Positions 1 through 13,690 of a stretch of DNA of 64,000 bases are shown in pieces. The DNA lies in contig QEOQ01000207.1 of assembly GCA_010279815.1 (NCBI GenBank), positions 1,909,307-1,973,306 of the forward strand. The letters run 5' to 3'. Position 1 is the stretch's first letter; each line of letters begins with the position of its first letter. Under the pieces are notes generated by a model. That model ran no database searches and had not been told where the DNA came from. It saw only the letters and a list, made by a program, of their open reading frames with translations. This DNA comes from Brachionus plicatilis. Taxonomy: Eukaryota; Rotifera; Eurotatoria; Ploima; Brachionidae. The position numbers and the translations under genes are program-made.

Positions 1-1589
1 TTTTTCTTGTTTCGCATCTTGTAGTTTAAAATGGTAGCAAAAATCTAGAACCATAATAATAATTGAATTTAACTCTGATTATATTAATTAAAATATTCTT
101 CTTTTGAATCTAAATATCAAGAATTCAACTCAGACTCTTGTCTATTTAAATTAAATCCCCAAAATTTCAATAGCATCAGCCATTTGTTCAACTTGGACCC
201 AAAAATTTTTTGACTTACTCATCTTCAACTTGAAAAATGTAACATGTATTAGCTTCAAAGCAATCATTTAATTATTAATTTATTTGTACCCAGCTAAGGC
301 TCTTAAAGATTAAAAATAAAAATCATTAAAAAAATTAAAATTAAAAAAGTTCAATTAAGTTTTTAAATAATAAATGGAAAAATTTGAAAAGAAGTAACAG
401 CTACTAGGTGATCAAATACTGAAAAATTCATGAAAGGGAGAATAAATAATAAAACGGTAGCAAACACACCATAGATTAGGATGTTCAATAAATCTTGTTT
501 CGAAATCTTTTATAATTTGATCAAAATTTTACTTTACCAAAAACATTGTTAAATTATTTATTTTTAATTAAAAGCTGTTTTCTTATATATAGAAATTTTT
601 TTATACTTCTTATGGGTAGTCTTTCCATAAATGCCTACTTGAATTAATTGATTTGCAATACTTGCATTTGTAGAATCTACAATTTGGTTCTGTTTTGCCT
701 AAATGTATGTAAAATGAGTTAATTTAAGAAAAATTTACGTAAATTTGCACGAAATCAAATTTTCATCATCAATTATTAATTTACATTTGCAATTTTGTAT
801 TTTTTTTGGCTGAGATTAGTTAATTTTTAATATATATTATATCAACTAATATTAATATTTAATTACTAAAAATTTCCATTAAATTTACTCTTTTTTACAA
901 TTTAAAATTAATGAAAAATAATCAGAATTTTCTAGAAAAACACGTGTTTTTGGTATCTTTATTTTTATCCATTTTTAATTAGTAGATTTTAACTAATAAA
1001 ATCTAGTAAATATTCGTCAAATATTATAATTGTACAAAAAATCCGAAAATTTTTTGTAAATTTTCCAAAAACAGAAATTATAACAGTACTATACTGTACA
1101 TTTAAAATAATTTTTGGTCCCTTTTTGGACAACCAACCTTTCACATCAATTTACCATTTTCTTAGAAAATATTGATTCAAAAGGTTCTTCCTAGTCTAAA
1201 AATTTATCGAAAAAAATTCAATTGAAAAAAGCAATTTTTTTTTAAATTGGTTTTAATAATCATCACTGCAGCACATGCTAGTCCAAATAAATATCATTAA
1301 AAGTTTTTAATTACTTAGCTAATAGAGATTTTTTAAATTAGTCAAAATTGGTAATTTGGTTAAAAAATGTTTTAAATATAAACCAATTCATATTCTTATT
1401 GAAAAGTATTTCAAGTGTTTTTTTTAAGTTAATATATTTTGCTTTATTAAACTTATGCCTTTATTTCATGTACACAAATGTTCTCAGTATTCTATAAAGG
1501 ACACTTTTTTTCCTGATCTATTGAGCTCTCAGCAAAAACATCCTCATTGCCCTTTTAGAGTGATAAAATTAATTTTTTTTTAAAGAGAA
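1..1589. other. AT-rich stretch without a recognisable gene
   Basis: I see no supported gene here. The minus strand from about 225 down to 150 could be read as a 23-residue tail ending in TAA, but with no second exon or homology it is not called. Simple A/T runs dominate. Confidence 0.6.
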
Positions 1590-3130
1590 AGACATTTTTA
1601 ATCGTTCTTAAAGTGAGTTTTTTTAAACCTGTATTAGATTGTGTAAATTTTTTGTTTTTCAAGAAAACATAAGAAGATTTCTGAGGGTGTGTCATTTTAT
1701 AGGTAATAAATTGCCTTAAAGGATATATTTTGGAGTACTTGTAATCTATGAAAGTAAGTATGTGAAACTAGACTAAAGATGAAGAAGCTGTTATCAATTA
1801 AAGACCCTATTAGAGCATTATAAATACTCAATAGTGTTTTTTTACATAAATTCCAAGATTTGTGGGAAAGTGTTTTTATTATAATTATCCTTTTTTGACA
1901 TATGGATCGAATAAATTCAATATGTGGTTTAAAACATAAGTTTTCGTCAAATTTTATCCCAAGGAAGATCGGACTGTCACTATATAAAATTTGCTTATCA
2001 AAAAGACTTAAAGTTAACTTTTGATTTTTGGGCGGATCCCTGAAAAAATTGTATAATTTTATTTTTCAGGAGACATCTTAAGCCTCCATTTTTTTAACCA
2101 ATTTTCAATATTTTTAAGGTAACTAATTGCAAGCTTGGAAATGCTTCCATATTTTTTGAAAATAAGGAAGCTGATTAGGTCATCAACAAAAAACAGAGAA
2201 CATGAGGTATTATTTGAACTTTATTTGGATATATCGATAATAAAAATTGAAAATAAAAGAGGACTTATGACCGAACCTTGAGGGACACCGGTTTCAATAT
2301 TAACATGATCAGATTCATAATTATTGAGTTTAACAAAGAGCTTTCGATTATTTTGGAAATTTTTTACCCTATCTATTATATAAAGAGGGATTTAAGTCTT
2401 AATAAGTTTATGAATGATATCAATATGCCAAAATTTGCCAAAGGCTTTAGAAATATCAAAAAAAAAAGGTACAAGCTTTTTTTTCCTTGTTAGTGTTTCC
2501 GAAACTTTTTAGGTTAGAAAAACAAGATTATCGGAAGTTAAACGATGCTGCCTGAAACCAAATTGTTCCTTAAAATCTAAACCTTTTTTTTTCTAGAAAG
2601 GTATAAAGCCTTTTAGTGATTATTCTTTCTTGAATTTTTCCTAAGCTACTTGTAGCACTAATTGGGCTGTTATCCGGGACAGTACTAATTGTATTTTGGG
2701 TATCATAGTAATTTTAGTAATTTTAGTCTAGGGGCTGATTCGTCCTTTAACCTTTTCAAATGTTTTCTTAAGTTCTTGGGTAAATTTTTGGATAAGAATT
2801 GGTGACTTTAGAATGCAAAACAGAATTAAAATATTCCTGCTCCAAGATTTAATTTGTTTAAACAGATCATCCTTATCTTTATACTCTTTAGACTCAAAAA
2901 TAAGTTTAAGAATATGCCGAGATGAGGAATTTCTTGTAAAAGAGTTGACCTTTTGCCAAAAGGTACGTGATGAATTTGGATTGGGATCAAGTTTATTTAA
3001 GAAATTTTGCCATTTTTCATTTCTAAATTTATAAATTTCAAGTCTAATGATATTTTTTTAGCTTGTTATACTCCTTCTGATTTCTTCATTTCTAAATTTT
3101 ATTTTATGGCTTTTTATAGATTGATTTTGC
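1590..3130 (-). mobile_element. Degenerate non-LTR retrotransposon (LINE) ORF2, reverse transcriptase relic
   Basis: On the minus strand, broken reading frames spell the landmarks of a Jockey/CR1-type reverse transcriptase in the right order. From high to low coordinate these are the linker with NSSRTFWQKVNSF near 2950, QFGFRQHR..SDN near 2550, FDISKAF near 2450, TGVPQGSVISPLLFS around 2230-2292, the catalytic box as FVDDL (VDD at 2179-2187), then the thumb and C-terminal part (SPEK, FLGI, NALIGSLIDN) down to about 1600. Several stops and frameshifts show it is dead. The endonuclease half is not visible, which suits the 5' truncation typical of LINE copies. The exact ends and target-site duplication are not visible. 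Confidence 0.85.
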
Positions 3131-3538
3131 ACTAGGTTATTAGTTAATAATTTTTTTTTTTATATTTTAATTTTTGAAAATATTTTGTCTATATCTTAAA
3201 ATAGTAAAATTTAAAATAAACACGAATTTGCATGAATTTAAAAATTTACTACCTTTATTTTATCTAACCTTTTTTTTACTACTCATTAGTTTACTTATTG
3301 ACAATGTTGATATTTCAATCAAGGAAAAAAATCACACATATTGATCAAACCCTTAAAAATAACAAGCTTAATTAAGATTTCATAAATGTCTTATGTCTAA
3401 ATATCTTGGCAATTTTCACGTAGCTAGACTAAATGAGATAAGAAGTAAATATACTTAAAGTCAAATAATTCGAAATGGTGTTTGATTCATTGTAAAAAAA
3501 AAATATTTTGATAAAAATCTAAAGTTTTCTTGTACAAT

Positions 3539-5770
3539 ATGTCAAAGATTATAAGCGCACCGTCGAGCTTTTGTAAGCATGAAAACGCTGAAAAAATAAT
3601 CGAGGGGATCAAGATGCTTCCAATACTTAAAAATTTTGACCAACTAAAAGAAGAAGACAAACGAAAAATATTTCATAAAAAAGAGCTATCTCTCACTTTT
3701 TCTGATCCAAAGCCAATTTTAAAAGACCGTCTAAATTCTGTTCTCATAATTTATTTTTTCTACGGAATATGCGCAATTTTACCATGGTATTTACTACAGA
3801 TGGCAAATGATGTAATTTTATAACAACTGTCCATTATTAATTAAATATAAAATTAAATTATTTAGTTTTTAATAAACGTTAAACTTAATACTCCAATAAG
3901 TTCTGGAACCTTTTATCAAATTAAGTTTAAATTCATATCAGGCTTAATATGGAATGCAGCATTTTTGTTAATGACAATTTTTAATTTAATAAATTGTGAC
4001 AGGTAAATATTTAAAACATTTCTAAAATAAAGGATCTTAATAAATGTTTTAAGACGATTTAATCAAATTGACCGAATACCTTTTTGTCTAATTGGTTCTG
4101 CTTTTTCAATAGGAAGTATCATAGTTTTGTCAATTTTGGATTCAAAAAATTGGTCTAATTCATTTTTTATATGCTTTTCCCTAATTATTTGCCTACTTGC
4201 TGGTAAGATTTTATTTTAAATCAAATATTTATTAAATAATTATTTGAATTTTTTTAGCTCTAAATGGAATAATATTCAGTTCGTCTATATATGCTGCTGC
4301 TATGCTTCCTCCAAAATACACCAATTCTATTCTTTTAGGCTACATGTCTTCAGGATTGTTCTACAGCTTGATTAGTATTTTATTCAAATATTGTAAATTT
4401 GTATTCTTTTTTATTTTGGTTTAGTGAAATTCAGTTCAAAATGATAAAAAATTAAAAAATTTTTTTACTAAAAGTCTAAAATAAGTTCTGTGAATGCAAC
4501 ATGGTGCAACATTGATTATTGCACCAACTGCCAAAGTCAGTTTATATTTCAGCATATTCGAGTAAAGTACATTTTGGTGAGATTTTGCACATAATTAGCA
4601 AACTTAGACAGTTGATGCAACTATGAATGTTGCACCATGATGCATTCAAAAAACTAATTTTAGACTTTTAGAAAACAAGCTATTCAATTTTTATCATTCT
4701 GTTCTGTTCTTTTTTGACTGAACTTCACAGAAATTATCAAACTTATAAATTTAAAAAATTTAAACCTTTTATAGTTGAAATCAAGAATGTTTTTTTATCA
4801 ATTATTTTTTTTGTTATTCTCTTTGGGTTCGTCTTGATTACGTTTATCGCACATTTTTCTCTACCATTATCAGTAAGTATCTAATTGTTGATGCACTTTT
4901 TTAAATATTTTTTTTTTAGAATTACTATCGCTATCATTTGGACATAGCAAAAGATAATATGACTGCTAATGAAAAAGCTCGCAGGACACTTTTTCATATG
5001 CCTTACATTCGTACAATAAAAAGAGTGAGCAAATAAAATTTTTTATTTTTTCTTGTATTTAAAAAAAAAATCTACTAAAGTTTTGGCCTTTGTATGTGTG
5101 CATTTGGCTCTTAATGTTTACAACTTTGTCAAGTTTTACTAGTTACCAAAAGCAAATAAAACCAATAAAAACCCAATTGGACTCTTTTATAGTATCTAGT
5201 GAGTTTTTCTATATAAAAAAAATTGAAAAATTAATCAATTTTCTGTTTAAAAATAAAGATGATTTATTCGTGGACATCACATGTGATTTAACATACTATA
5301 TAGCGACTTGCTTGGGGAGCTTAACATGTTTTGCATTTAAAAAAGTAAAAATAATTAATTTTTAAAAGAAAATAAAATCTAATAATTTTTTTAGCCGAGT
5401 ATAAAATTGTCACTTGCATTCTCATTTTTAAAGTCCATTCTAACAAGCTGTTTCTTCATATTATGTAATTTTGAACCAGATAAACGCAAAAATTTGCCTG
5501 TTCTAGTCGAAAACGACTATGTTTATTGGTCTGGGGCATTCATTTGTCATTATTCAACAGCACTCATGGTATGTCTCTTAATGTCATTTGCACCAAAGTA
5601 AATTTAAATAAAAATTTATATAAAATTTTAAAAAAATATTCTGCTATAGAGAGATAAAATTCAAATACAAACAGCCAGCTGCTTTGTTGACAGCTTTTTC
5701 ATTTATTTTTGGAAGCTTGTGTGGATCTGAATTTTCACGATTTTTCGAAACGATAGTAGTTATTATCTAA
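3539..5770 (+). CDS. Equilibrative nucleoside transporter (SLC29/ENT family)
   Basis: This is a multipass plasma-membrane carrier for nucleosides and nucleobases. Nine exons join in phase: 3539-3811, 3866-4002, 4054-4202, 4258-4392, 4775-4872, 4920-5024, 5081-5344, 5395-5597 and 5650-5770 (stop TAA), giving 494 residues against about 456 in human ENT1. Family signatures seen are the first-helix motif PKDRLNSV..IYFFYG..LPWY (here ILKDRLN), FNQIDRIPF, ALNGIIFSSSIYAAAMLPPKYT in helices 4-5, and the C-terminal block ending in hydrophobic residues after LLTAFSFIFGSLCGSEFS. Upstream frame runs to a TTG at 3530, so the ATG at 3539 is taken as start. Intron 4 (4393-4774) is long because it holds a MITE. 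Subtype within ENT1-4 cannot be assigned. Confidence 0.9.
4424..4728. mobile_element. MITE, family A, inside an intron of the nucleoside transporter
   Basis: The two ends are long imperfect inverted repeats. The left end starts GTGAAATTCAGTTCAAAA and the right end, reverse-complemented, starts GTGAAGTTCAGTCAAAAAAG. Similarity continues inward for about 100 bases, including matching ATGATAAAAA, CTAAAAGTCTAAAAT and TGCA(A/T)CATGGTGCAAC blocks. There is no coding capacity. It is related to the element at 18292-18562. Confidence 0.8.
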
Positions 5771-7476
5771 AAAAAATTAATTAATATATCTCATAGCAAA
5801 AAAAATGGTGTAAATAAATTTCTGAATATAATGCTTAATAATTAATATTTTTCGATACTAAACTATTTAGAAATGGAATTTTTTCTTCTTTTAAAAATCA
5901 TTCTTTTAATGGATATTAAAATATTTTTGACATTAAATTTTTCTAGATAATAAAAGAAAGAAATAATAAAGGCGAAAAGCGAACAATTTTTGAAATTTTT
6001 TTTTTAATTTTAATAATATCAAAAAAAATTGTTAAAAAATTTGAAAGTAAAACTTTTTTGAACAAAAATATTTTGAGATATAAATTAAATTCTTTAATTT
6101 AAAAAATAAATGCAATGTGAGAACTTAGCACATTTATTTAATAAATCCAAAATTTAAATCGAAAATTTGTTAAAGTAAAATTTTTGATCAAATATCATTT
6201 TTCAAATTTGATTTAAACATTTTATATATGGAATTAAATTTCAATGAATTTTAAAAATAAAGCTTTGAAATTTTAAAAAAGTAAAAATTTGCGATGAAAT
6301 TTAATTACGCATTTAAAAATGTCTTGATCAAATTTGAAAAATGAAATGTGATAAAAATTTTACTTTTCCTAAAATAAACTAGATATTTTTTATCTTATTA
6401 TATTAATAAATTCTATTAAATTTGTACATAGAAATGCAAAAAAAATATTTCAATTAAATTAAATTAGATTTTGTAGGAACGTAAATTTCAGTTTATATTT
6501 TTGAACTGTAATTTTTGCCAAGTTTTCACATTTCAATAATAAATAAATAATTTTCCCATTTAACCATAAAAAATAATAAGTCTATCTCTTTCTCTGGAGT
6601 ATATAGAGATTGCTGATTCGAATTGATCTTAAAAATCACATTATTTACCAATTAAAACTATTTTTAATAAAAGGAATCTATTATATTTTATCTCTTACTG
6701 AAGAGTTATTAAGTAGATTAAATATTAAATTAAAAACTTAAAAATATATCATATCATATATTTCAATTTATCATTCAGAAAATCGAATAAAATAAACTGA
6801 AAAAATTACTCAAAAAATATTGACATTAAGTTACTTGAATTATATTTATTCTTCTATTCAACTTTTTAAAATGTTGGTAAAATCATTTTAATTTTGAATC
6901 TTTAAATAATCACTATTTTTTTTCTTTAATTTTAAAATTATAAAATTTTAAGACAAAAATAAATTTTATTAGTATAAAAAACCTTTAATTAATAAACCTC
7001 TAATTAATTAATTCAATTTTAAACATTTTATATATTCAATAAATTATTATAACACATAGATTAAATCTGATTTTACATATTATTTACTAAAAATTTATTT
7101 ATTTAATTGTGATTTTTAATTCATTTTTAAAAAATATTCTCTTATCTAAATGCTAAAATATAGAATCTAAAAAGAAAATATTTTCTAAAGCATCCATATA
7201 AATAGCAATATAACTTAAAAGAGGGGAAGCTGTTGGTTAAGGGAGAAAAAAAATTAGTCTAGAATCTTTTTGTTCATTTATAAATTAACATTTGGATATT
7301 TTCGAAGATGAATAAATTTACTTTGTTTAAATTATCATATGATTCAATTTTAAAAAAATATTTTATTTTACGCCTATAGCCATTTTAGTTGTACCATAAA
7401 ATTAAATATAAATATTCCAAGAACTAATGTTCTAAATTAATTGCGTCTTTTACAAGATCATTTACGACAACTAAAA
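5771..7476. other. Intergenic, AT-rich, no gene seen
   Basis: The stretch separates the transporter from the EEA1 gene. It begins with a probable polyadenylation signal AATAAA at 5813-5818 for the transporter. Otherwise I see only A/T-rich low-complexity sequence. The promoter and 5'UTR of the next gene must lie at the right end, but no clear TATA element stands out. Confidence 0.6.
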
Positions 7477-10400
7477 ATGTTTAATAAGATTTTAGGAAAA
7501 AAAGAAACCCCGCAAAAAGTTTTTTTTTAAAATTATTTTTTATCTAAAGATCTAACAAAATTTAATTAAGGAACAAAGAAAACCAGTAAAAAAATCAGAG
7601 AACTCACCGACACATGTAAATTTAAAAAAATTAAATTTATATTAGTTTTCAAAAATTCTAATTTACGTAGGGATTTATTTGTCCGATTTGTCATTTGAAT
7701 TTCGAAAATCAAGATGTTTTATTTAATCACTATTCAAATATACATCAGAATAATGAAGCAGAAAATTCTCTAAACGATGAAGAAATAATTGACAGATCAT
7801 CGTTAAATGCTACAGCCGAAGCTGTAATTTTAAATTTTATATTGAAAATAATTTACTAATTTTATTTTTTAAGTTATTAAAAAGAGTTTCAATTTCTGCA
7901 AATGTTACCTCAGATACCGAATCAATTCAAGACAATCGTTCAATTCTAAGTTTCAATAATGACATCTCAAATCAAAGAGAAAATGTTCTTGAACGTGAAA
8001 TTTCTCAGTTAAGAGAAAAATTAATTTTAGAAGAGCAATCAAAACTCACTAGTATGGACCATAATTTAGTATTTATAAACAACTCTAAATTTTTGATTTA
8101 GTGAGCCATGAATATAATCAAAAATTGGAAGATTTAAATGTCAAAATTAAAAAATTAACAAAAGAAAAAGACGAAATTGAAAAAAAGTGTGAATCTAGTG
8201 TAAATTTTAATTAAAAATTTTCATAATTTTTTTGTATTAAAATTGTATATCCTTTAAGTTGACAGATTTGGATAGAATCAAACAAGAAAATGAGGAAAAT
8301 AAATCGATAAGAATAAATCTTTCACAAATACAAGTATTTTTTATTTTTTTAAAATCGAAATTTGATAAATATTTTAATAATAAAAGGAAGAATTTGTGAA
8401 TAAGTGTCAAGAAATTTCTGATCTCCAAAAAGAACTAGAGTTTAGACCTACAGTTGATGATTTGAATGTGCTAAAAAAAGAGATTGTTCAAGTTCAAGAA
8501 TTGTCAGAATTAATTGTAAAAGATAAAGAAAACCAATTAAAACAATTAACTGGGGAAAACAAAAACCTTGAATACAAAACCGAAAAGTAATTAATAAAAA
8601 TTTTATTTAAATTATTTACTTTTTTTTTCTAGAATGGAGGAAGATTTGAAAAAAACTAATTCTGAAAATTTTGATTTAGTAAAGTAATAGAACGCTTTTA
8701 AAATTTGTCTTATTGCATAATTTTTTTTAAATATAAAAAATAAAAGTAAATGTCATGAATTAGAAAAAAATATGAAAAAACTTGAACAGGTAGTTAAATT
8801 TAATTTTAATTTCCAAAATAATTCTTAGAAAGCTAGAAAGAGAAAGAATACGAAAAAGCTGCCCTAACCAACGAAGAAAAAATTCAAAAACAAGAATTGG
8901 ATATTGATGATATGAACAAAAAAATTCTTGATCTAAAAAATGATTGTGATTTAAAAGCAGCTCAAATTGAGAAATTTGTCCATCAAGTTAAAGAATTAAA
9001 TCAAGAAAAAGCTCAGCTAAATAAGAATATTAGTCAGCTCGAAGAAAAAAAAGCCGAATTAACGAATAAATTATTGAATTCTGAATCTAAAAGTGAAGAT
9101 CATAATGATTTATCTGACCTGATTAAAGTAAATATTAAAAAAATTTTGGTTTATTTTTAAATCTAAATACTCTTCAGGAAAAAGAAGAATTTGAAAATGA
9201 ATTGATAAAATTAAGAACCAAGGTTCAAAGTTTAAATGAAGAAAAATCTGAATGGCTTATTGAAAAGGTTGAAAAATTTATAAATATCAAAAAAATTTTT
9301 TTCACTTTTTTTTCAATTTTAGAATCAATTTTTGGAATTAATTAAAAAAATGAATGATGAAATTGGTGAAATTAAAAGCCTGACCAAAGAATTAGAAAAT
9401 ACAAATAGCAATCTTGAATCAGAAAAAGTAAATTTGAAAGTATATTTTTATAATATTTAAATTTTTTTTAGGCAAATCGTCTAGCTTTGTTTGCTGAAAT
9501 TGAAAAGCAAAGATTTGAACTAGAAGAGCAATTTAAAAAAGAAAAAATTGAATTTGAAGAAATTTTAAAAGATAAAGAAAAATTCTTAGATGAACTTACA
9601 AAAAACAAAGTATTTTGCTTTTTTCATTAAAAAAGAAACAATGTAAATTTGAAAATATCAAGAATTCATTGTTTGAAACAAAGTCAAACTTGGATATTGA
9701 AGTTGAACATCTAAAGAAACGCTTAGATGAGTCAACATTAATTTTTGATAATCAAAAAGCCAAAATTTTACAAATGGAAGTTTTGATTGAGAGTAAAAAC
9801 CAAGAATTAGCAAAACAAAAATCACAGATAATTGATTTAAATGAAAATAAAAGAATTTTGGATGAGACAAAAATTGAACTAGAAAATAAAATTAAAAATT
9901 TGAATGAACAAATTCTTGATAATGATTCAAAAAATCAAGCTCAAAAACAAGAAATCAGCAATTTAGAGGAACAAAAGCTTCAAATTGAGCATAAATGTAA
10001 CGAAAAAGATTCTGAAATAAAAAGTTTAGACGAAATTAAGGTATAACATATTATTTTAATATGAATATTGTTAATTTAATTTTTTTTTATTTAGGAAAGT
10101 ATTTTGGCAAAGAATTCCGAATTATCTAGTGAAATATTATTACTGAATAAAAAAATTCAAGAATTGAATGCATCAGTTTCTGAAAATAATTCGAAAAATG
10201 AAACAGTTATTACAGAATTCAAAAGGAAAATTGAAAAGCTTAATTTAACACTAAATGAGAAAAGTCAACAACTGGATTTAGCTGAAAATAATGAAGTAAA
10301 TTTTGTCAACAAAATCAAAGAATTAACAGTTTTTAAATTATTAATTTAAGAAAGCATTTGTTTTGGAAATAAATACATTAAAAACCAAAGTTGTTGATCT

Positions 10401-12808
10401 AACTCAAACAGAATCAGACCTAAGAAAAAATATTTTAGAAGTTGAATTGGAAAAAGATAAATTTATTCAAAATTGTAATGAAAAGAAAAAAGAACTGATA
10501 AATGCCCGTGACCAAAATGTAAGTTAAATTATACAATTTCTAATATGAAAAAGGTTATATTGAAGCTGCAGCAAAGTCAGATTAATTTTATCTGTTAAAA
10601 TGACAATTTGAATTTGATTGAAAAAGATTTAATTCTGTTATATAGCTATGGAGAAATTTTAACGATTTACAAATTCTTGCAAAACTGACCAATAAATAAA
10701 GTGCCGAAATTCATAGACTGTAGTCTAACCTACCCTAAATTTTAATATTTTTGAAATTTAAACTCTGATAACATAGCTTTATTTAAATTTTTTTTTTCAA
10801 GATTTATAAAGAAATTTACCAACTTAAATTTAAACAAAATTTATTAAGATTAATGGAATTTTACAGAGGTTATTTGACTCGAAATTAATTTGGCCGGCTA
10901 CAGTTTATGGTTTCGGGCACTATAGATAAAGAATCTAAAACAATTTTTTTTGAAATACTTCAATTTTTTTTCTCAGTTTTCGAAAATTCACTTAAGTTTG
11001 AACATTTTTGATGGTATCCTGATTAAAATTAAAAATCAAGAATTGATTTAATTATTATCAGTCTAATCAGAAATTTTAAATAAAAAATAAAATGTAAATT
11101 TTTAATAAAAATTAACAAGTTTAAAGATTATAAAATTTTTTTAATAAAAATGCGTGTCTCTTCAGTGAACAAATTTTCATCTATCATGTAACTTTGTCAT
11201 GTTCATCCAATTTTTTTATACAATCCAGAGACCAAGAAAAAAAAAAATTTGTTTACCAAGATTAATTTTCACCTTGTTTAAAACTTATTGTAAACATTAT
11301 TTTCATTCAATTCCTAAATGGTTCCTTAATTATGTTCACTTAATCCGAAAATTTAGATTAAAAAAATAATTTGTATCATTTTGGTTAATATTAAAAAAAT
11401 AATCAATTATTTCAACATTTTAATTTAATAAATTAATTTTGAATTTTTATTATAATATAAGGTTTTTAATTAAAAAATAGAAATAATAATTATGATTTCA
11501 GAGAGTTACCATTCCTTTCAAACATTAAATCAATAGTTAAAAAAAGTTTTAATAATATACGGATTTTAATAATTTTTTTTGTAAAAAATTGACAATTATT
11601 TCTTTCAAGGATCGAATAATTCTTGAGAATGAAGAGCTAAAGGGTCAAATTCAAACATTGAATAAAACAATCGAAGAACTAAACTCGTTAATAGAAGAGA
11701 ATAAGTCTTTGAGTGAAAAGATATGTTCACGATTAAAGACCGATCTCGAACAAACAAAAAATAATTTGGAAAAAAATGCTGGTGAACTCGAAAGCTTAAA
11801 AAATCAAAAAGTATTAAAATCAAAACAGTTAAGATTTTTTTTATAATTCTTTCATTTAAGGATGATGCCCTTGGGAAACTTTTGGAATCAAATACAAGAA
11901 TCCATGAATTAGTTCAAAAAGAAAAGAGTCAAGAGAAAAAACTCTATGATCTTGAAAATGAAATTAGTGAGCTAAGAATAGTGGAACAGAAAATTAGGGC
12001 CGAACTAGAAAAATTAAACTGGGACATAATAAAAAAAAACAGTGAAATTCTTAATATAAAAAAAATAAATGAAGAAATTGGCAGTCAAAGGGATGAATTG
12101 ATAATAAAGATTGATAAATTATCTCTTGAAAATGAAGAAATTAAAATTGAAAGAGACGACTGTGATAAAATGCGTCTTGATGCCATTAAAAAACACGAAA
12201 TACAATCGAAGGCGTTGAATCAAAATTTAGCTAGTTTAAGAACTGAATTAAGACAGCAAAGTGAAAGAATAATTCAGCTAAATAAAGAACTAGATGATAT
12301 TAAAGGATATAATCTAGAATTGGAAGCTAATTTAAGCAATTTGGTTGATGAAAGAAATCAATTGCTAACTAGATGCTTAGAAGCGGAAAAAATTTGTGAA
12401 AATTTCAAAATTCTCAACGTTGAGTATAAGAGAAAATTAGAAGATGCTCAAGGAGCTTTGCACGAATTAGGCCACGAACACCAGACCTTACAAGTAATTT
12501 GAAACAAAAAATGAATAATTCTTTAAATTTTATTTAATTAGGTGCTGAATCACAGAAAAAGTAATTATAAATGGGTTGATGACAGTCTAGTCAATGATTG
12601 TACTCAATGTAAAAAAGTTTTTTCAGTGACTAATAGAAAAGTAATTTTAATTAAAAAAATTAATTTATAAAAATTGTATCTGAAGCATCACTGCCGTAAT
12701 TGTGGTCAAGTGTTCTGTCACGAATGTTCTGATTACACAGCTCAAGTTTCTTCCAGCAAAAAACCTCAACGAGTATGCAAAGCCTGTCATCTTGAACTTA
12801 ACGAATAG
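7477..12808 (+). CDS. EEA1: Early endosome antigen 1 homologue (C2H2 finger, coiled coil, FYVE)
   Basis: EEA1 tethers early endosomes: its N-terminal finger binds Rab5 and its FYVE domain binds PI3P. Exon 1 (7477-7518) and exon 2 (7571-7615) lead into exon 3 (7671-7823), which encodes GFICPICHLNFEN..LFNHYSNIH, the EEA1-type C2H2 finger. About fifteen further exons encode a nearly uninterrupted E/K/L/N-rich coiled coil. They include FRPTVDDLNVLKKEIVQVQ (near 8430), a block also recognisable in vertebrate EEA1. The last exons, 12542-12640 and 12686-12808, give the FYVE domain with WVDD, CTQC, the PI3P-binding KHHCRNCG and RVC signatures, then LNE-stop (TAG). The protein is roughly 1,000 residues, shorter than the 1,411 of human. 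Intron 10519-11609 is about 1.1 kb and contains a MITE. Boundaries of some middle exons were not all checked. Confidence 0.9.
10701..10920. mobile_element. Small inverted-repeat element (MITE, family B) in an EEA1 intron
   Basis: The left end GTGCCGAAATTCATAGACTG and the reverse complement of the right end, GTGCCCGAAACCATAAACTG, are imperfect inverted repeats of about 25 bases. Roughly 170 bases of non-coding A/T-rich DNA separate them. No clear target-site duplication is visible. Confidence 0.6.
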
Positions 12809-12908
12809 AACTGTTATTTAATTCTGTAAATTTATTTTCGGTTTTTTTAGATTAGCATTTTAAATTTTAGATTAAGATATTTCCTAAGCATTGATAAAAC
12901 CGTTTTTA

Positions 12909-12914
12909 AATAAA
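12909..12914 (+). promoter_or_regulatory. Probable polyadenylation signal of EEA1
   Basis: AATAAA lies about 100 bases after the EEA1 stop codon in T/A-rich sequence, the usual placement for a metazoan poly(A) signal. In such AT-rich DNA the hexamer also occurs by chance. Confidence 0.45.
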
Positions 12915-13089
12915 TTTATTTTAATTTTATTCTTTAAATCTCATTTTATTCTGTTGATTTTATTCTTTATTATTTAACAATATTATTTTAATGAGATAAA
13001 AACCTTGAGCCAAAGTTTTCTTTTTATTCTGGCACAATTTAGCTGAAATTTTCATCAAAAACTAAAAATTATTTATTTTTAAAAAATAA

Positions 13090-13161
13090 AGGTTCTACCG
13101 AGATTTGAACTCGGATCGCTGGATTCAGAGTCCAGAGTGATAACCATTACACCATAGAACC
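13090..13161 (-). tRNA. tRNA-Gln (anticodon CTG)
   Basis: The minus strand folds into a full cloverleaf. The acceptor stem GGTTCTA pairs with TAGAACC, the D-arm carries the A-box-like GGTGTAATGG, the anticodon loop ACTCTGAAT gives CUG for glutamine (complement at 13126-13128), and the T-arm has GTTCAAATC (B box). No intron is present. A run of six T on the minus strand (13081-13086 read as A on plus) follows as the RNA polymerase III terminator. It stands alone between EEA1 and the F-box gene, facing EEA1. Confidence 0.96.
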
Positions 13162-13690
13162 TTATTTTTGTAACGATTTAAAACTGATTAGCGACTAAAA
13201 ATTTAATTGCTTTAGTGATGCCTCAAAATTCAATGTAGTTAGCAATTTTTTTTGGGAAAATTTTTAAAAGTTTCTTTTCCTCTAAATCAACAGAATTTTT
13301 TTTTAATTCAATTTTTTTAGTTAATCTGTTAGACATAGGAAGAAAAAAATTTAAATAGGTAGCTAGCAATTTTGAATTTTTGAAACTTTTTCTTATGTAA
13401 CCATTATAAATGCTTAAAGAAAATAAAATTATCTTTTAAAAACACTTGAAAGTCAAAAAAAGAAATCTTTTAAAGGCCTCATGCGCAATTAATTCATGCC
13501 TTTATTATTTTCAATAAAGGTTCTTATATTTAAAGAGTGATTTAAGCAAATAAACTAAATTCAATTGAATTTTTTAAATACTGCTTATTTTTCTGAATCG
13601 AAAAAGTCAACAATAAATCTAATTTTTCAATTATTAAAAAAAAAATTCACTTTCAAATTCCGTAAATTAGAAAAATTTCAAAAAATCAAT

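Noticed and set aside
2278..3034. Plus-strand frames of about 70 codons near 2.3-3.0 kb
   Set aside because: They are the antisense of the LINE reverse-transcriptase relic, which explains the composition better.
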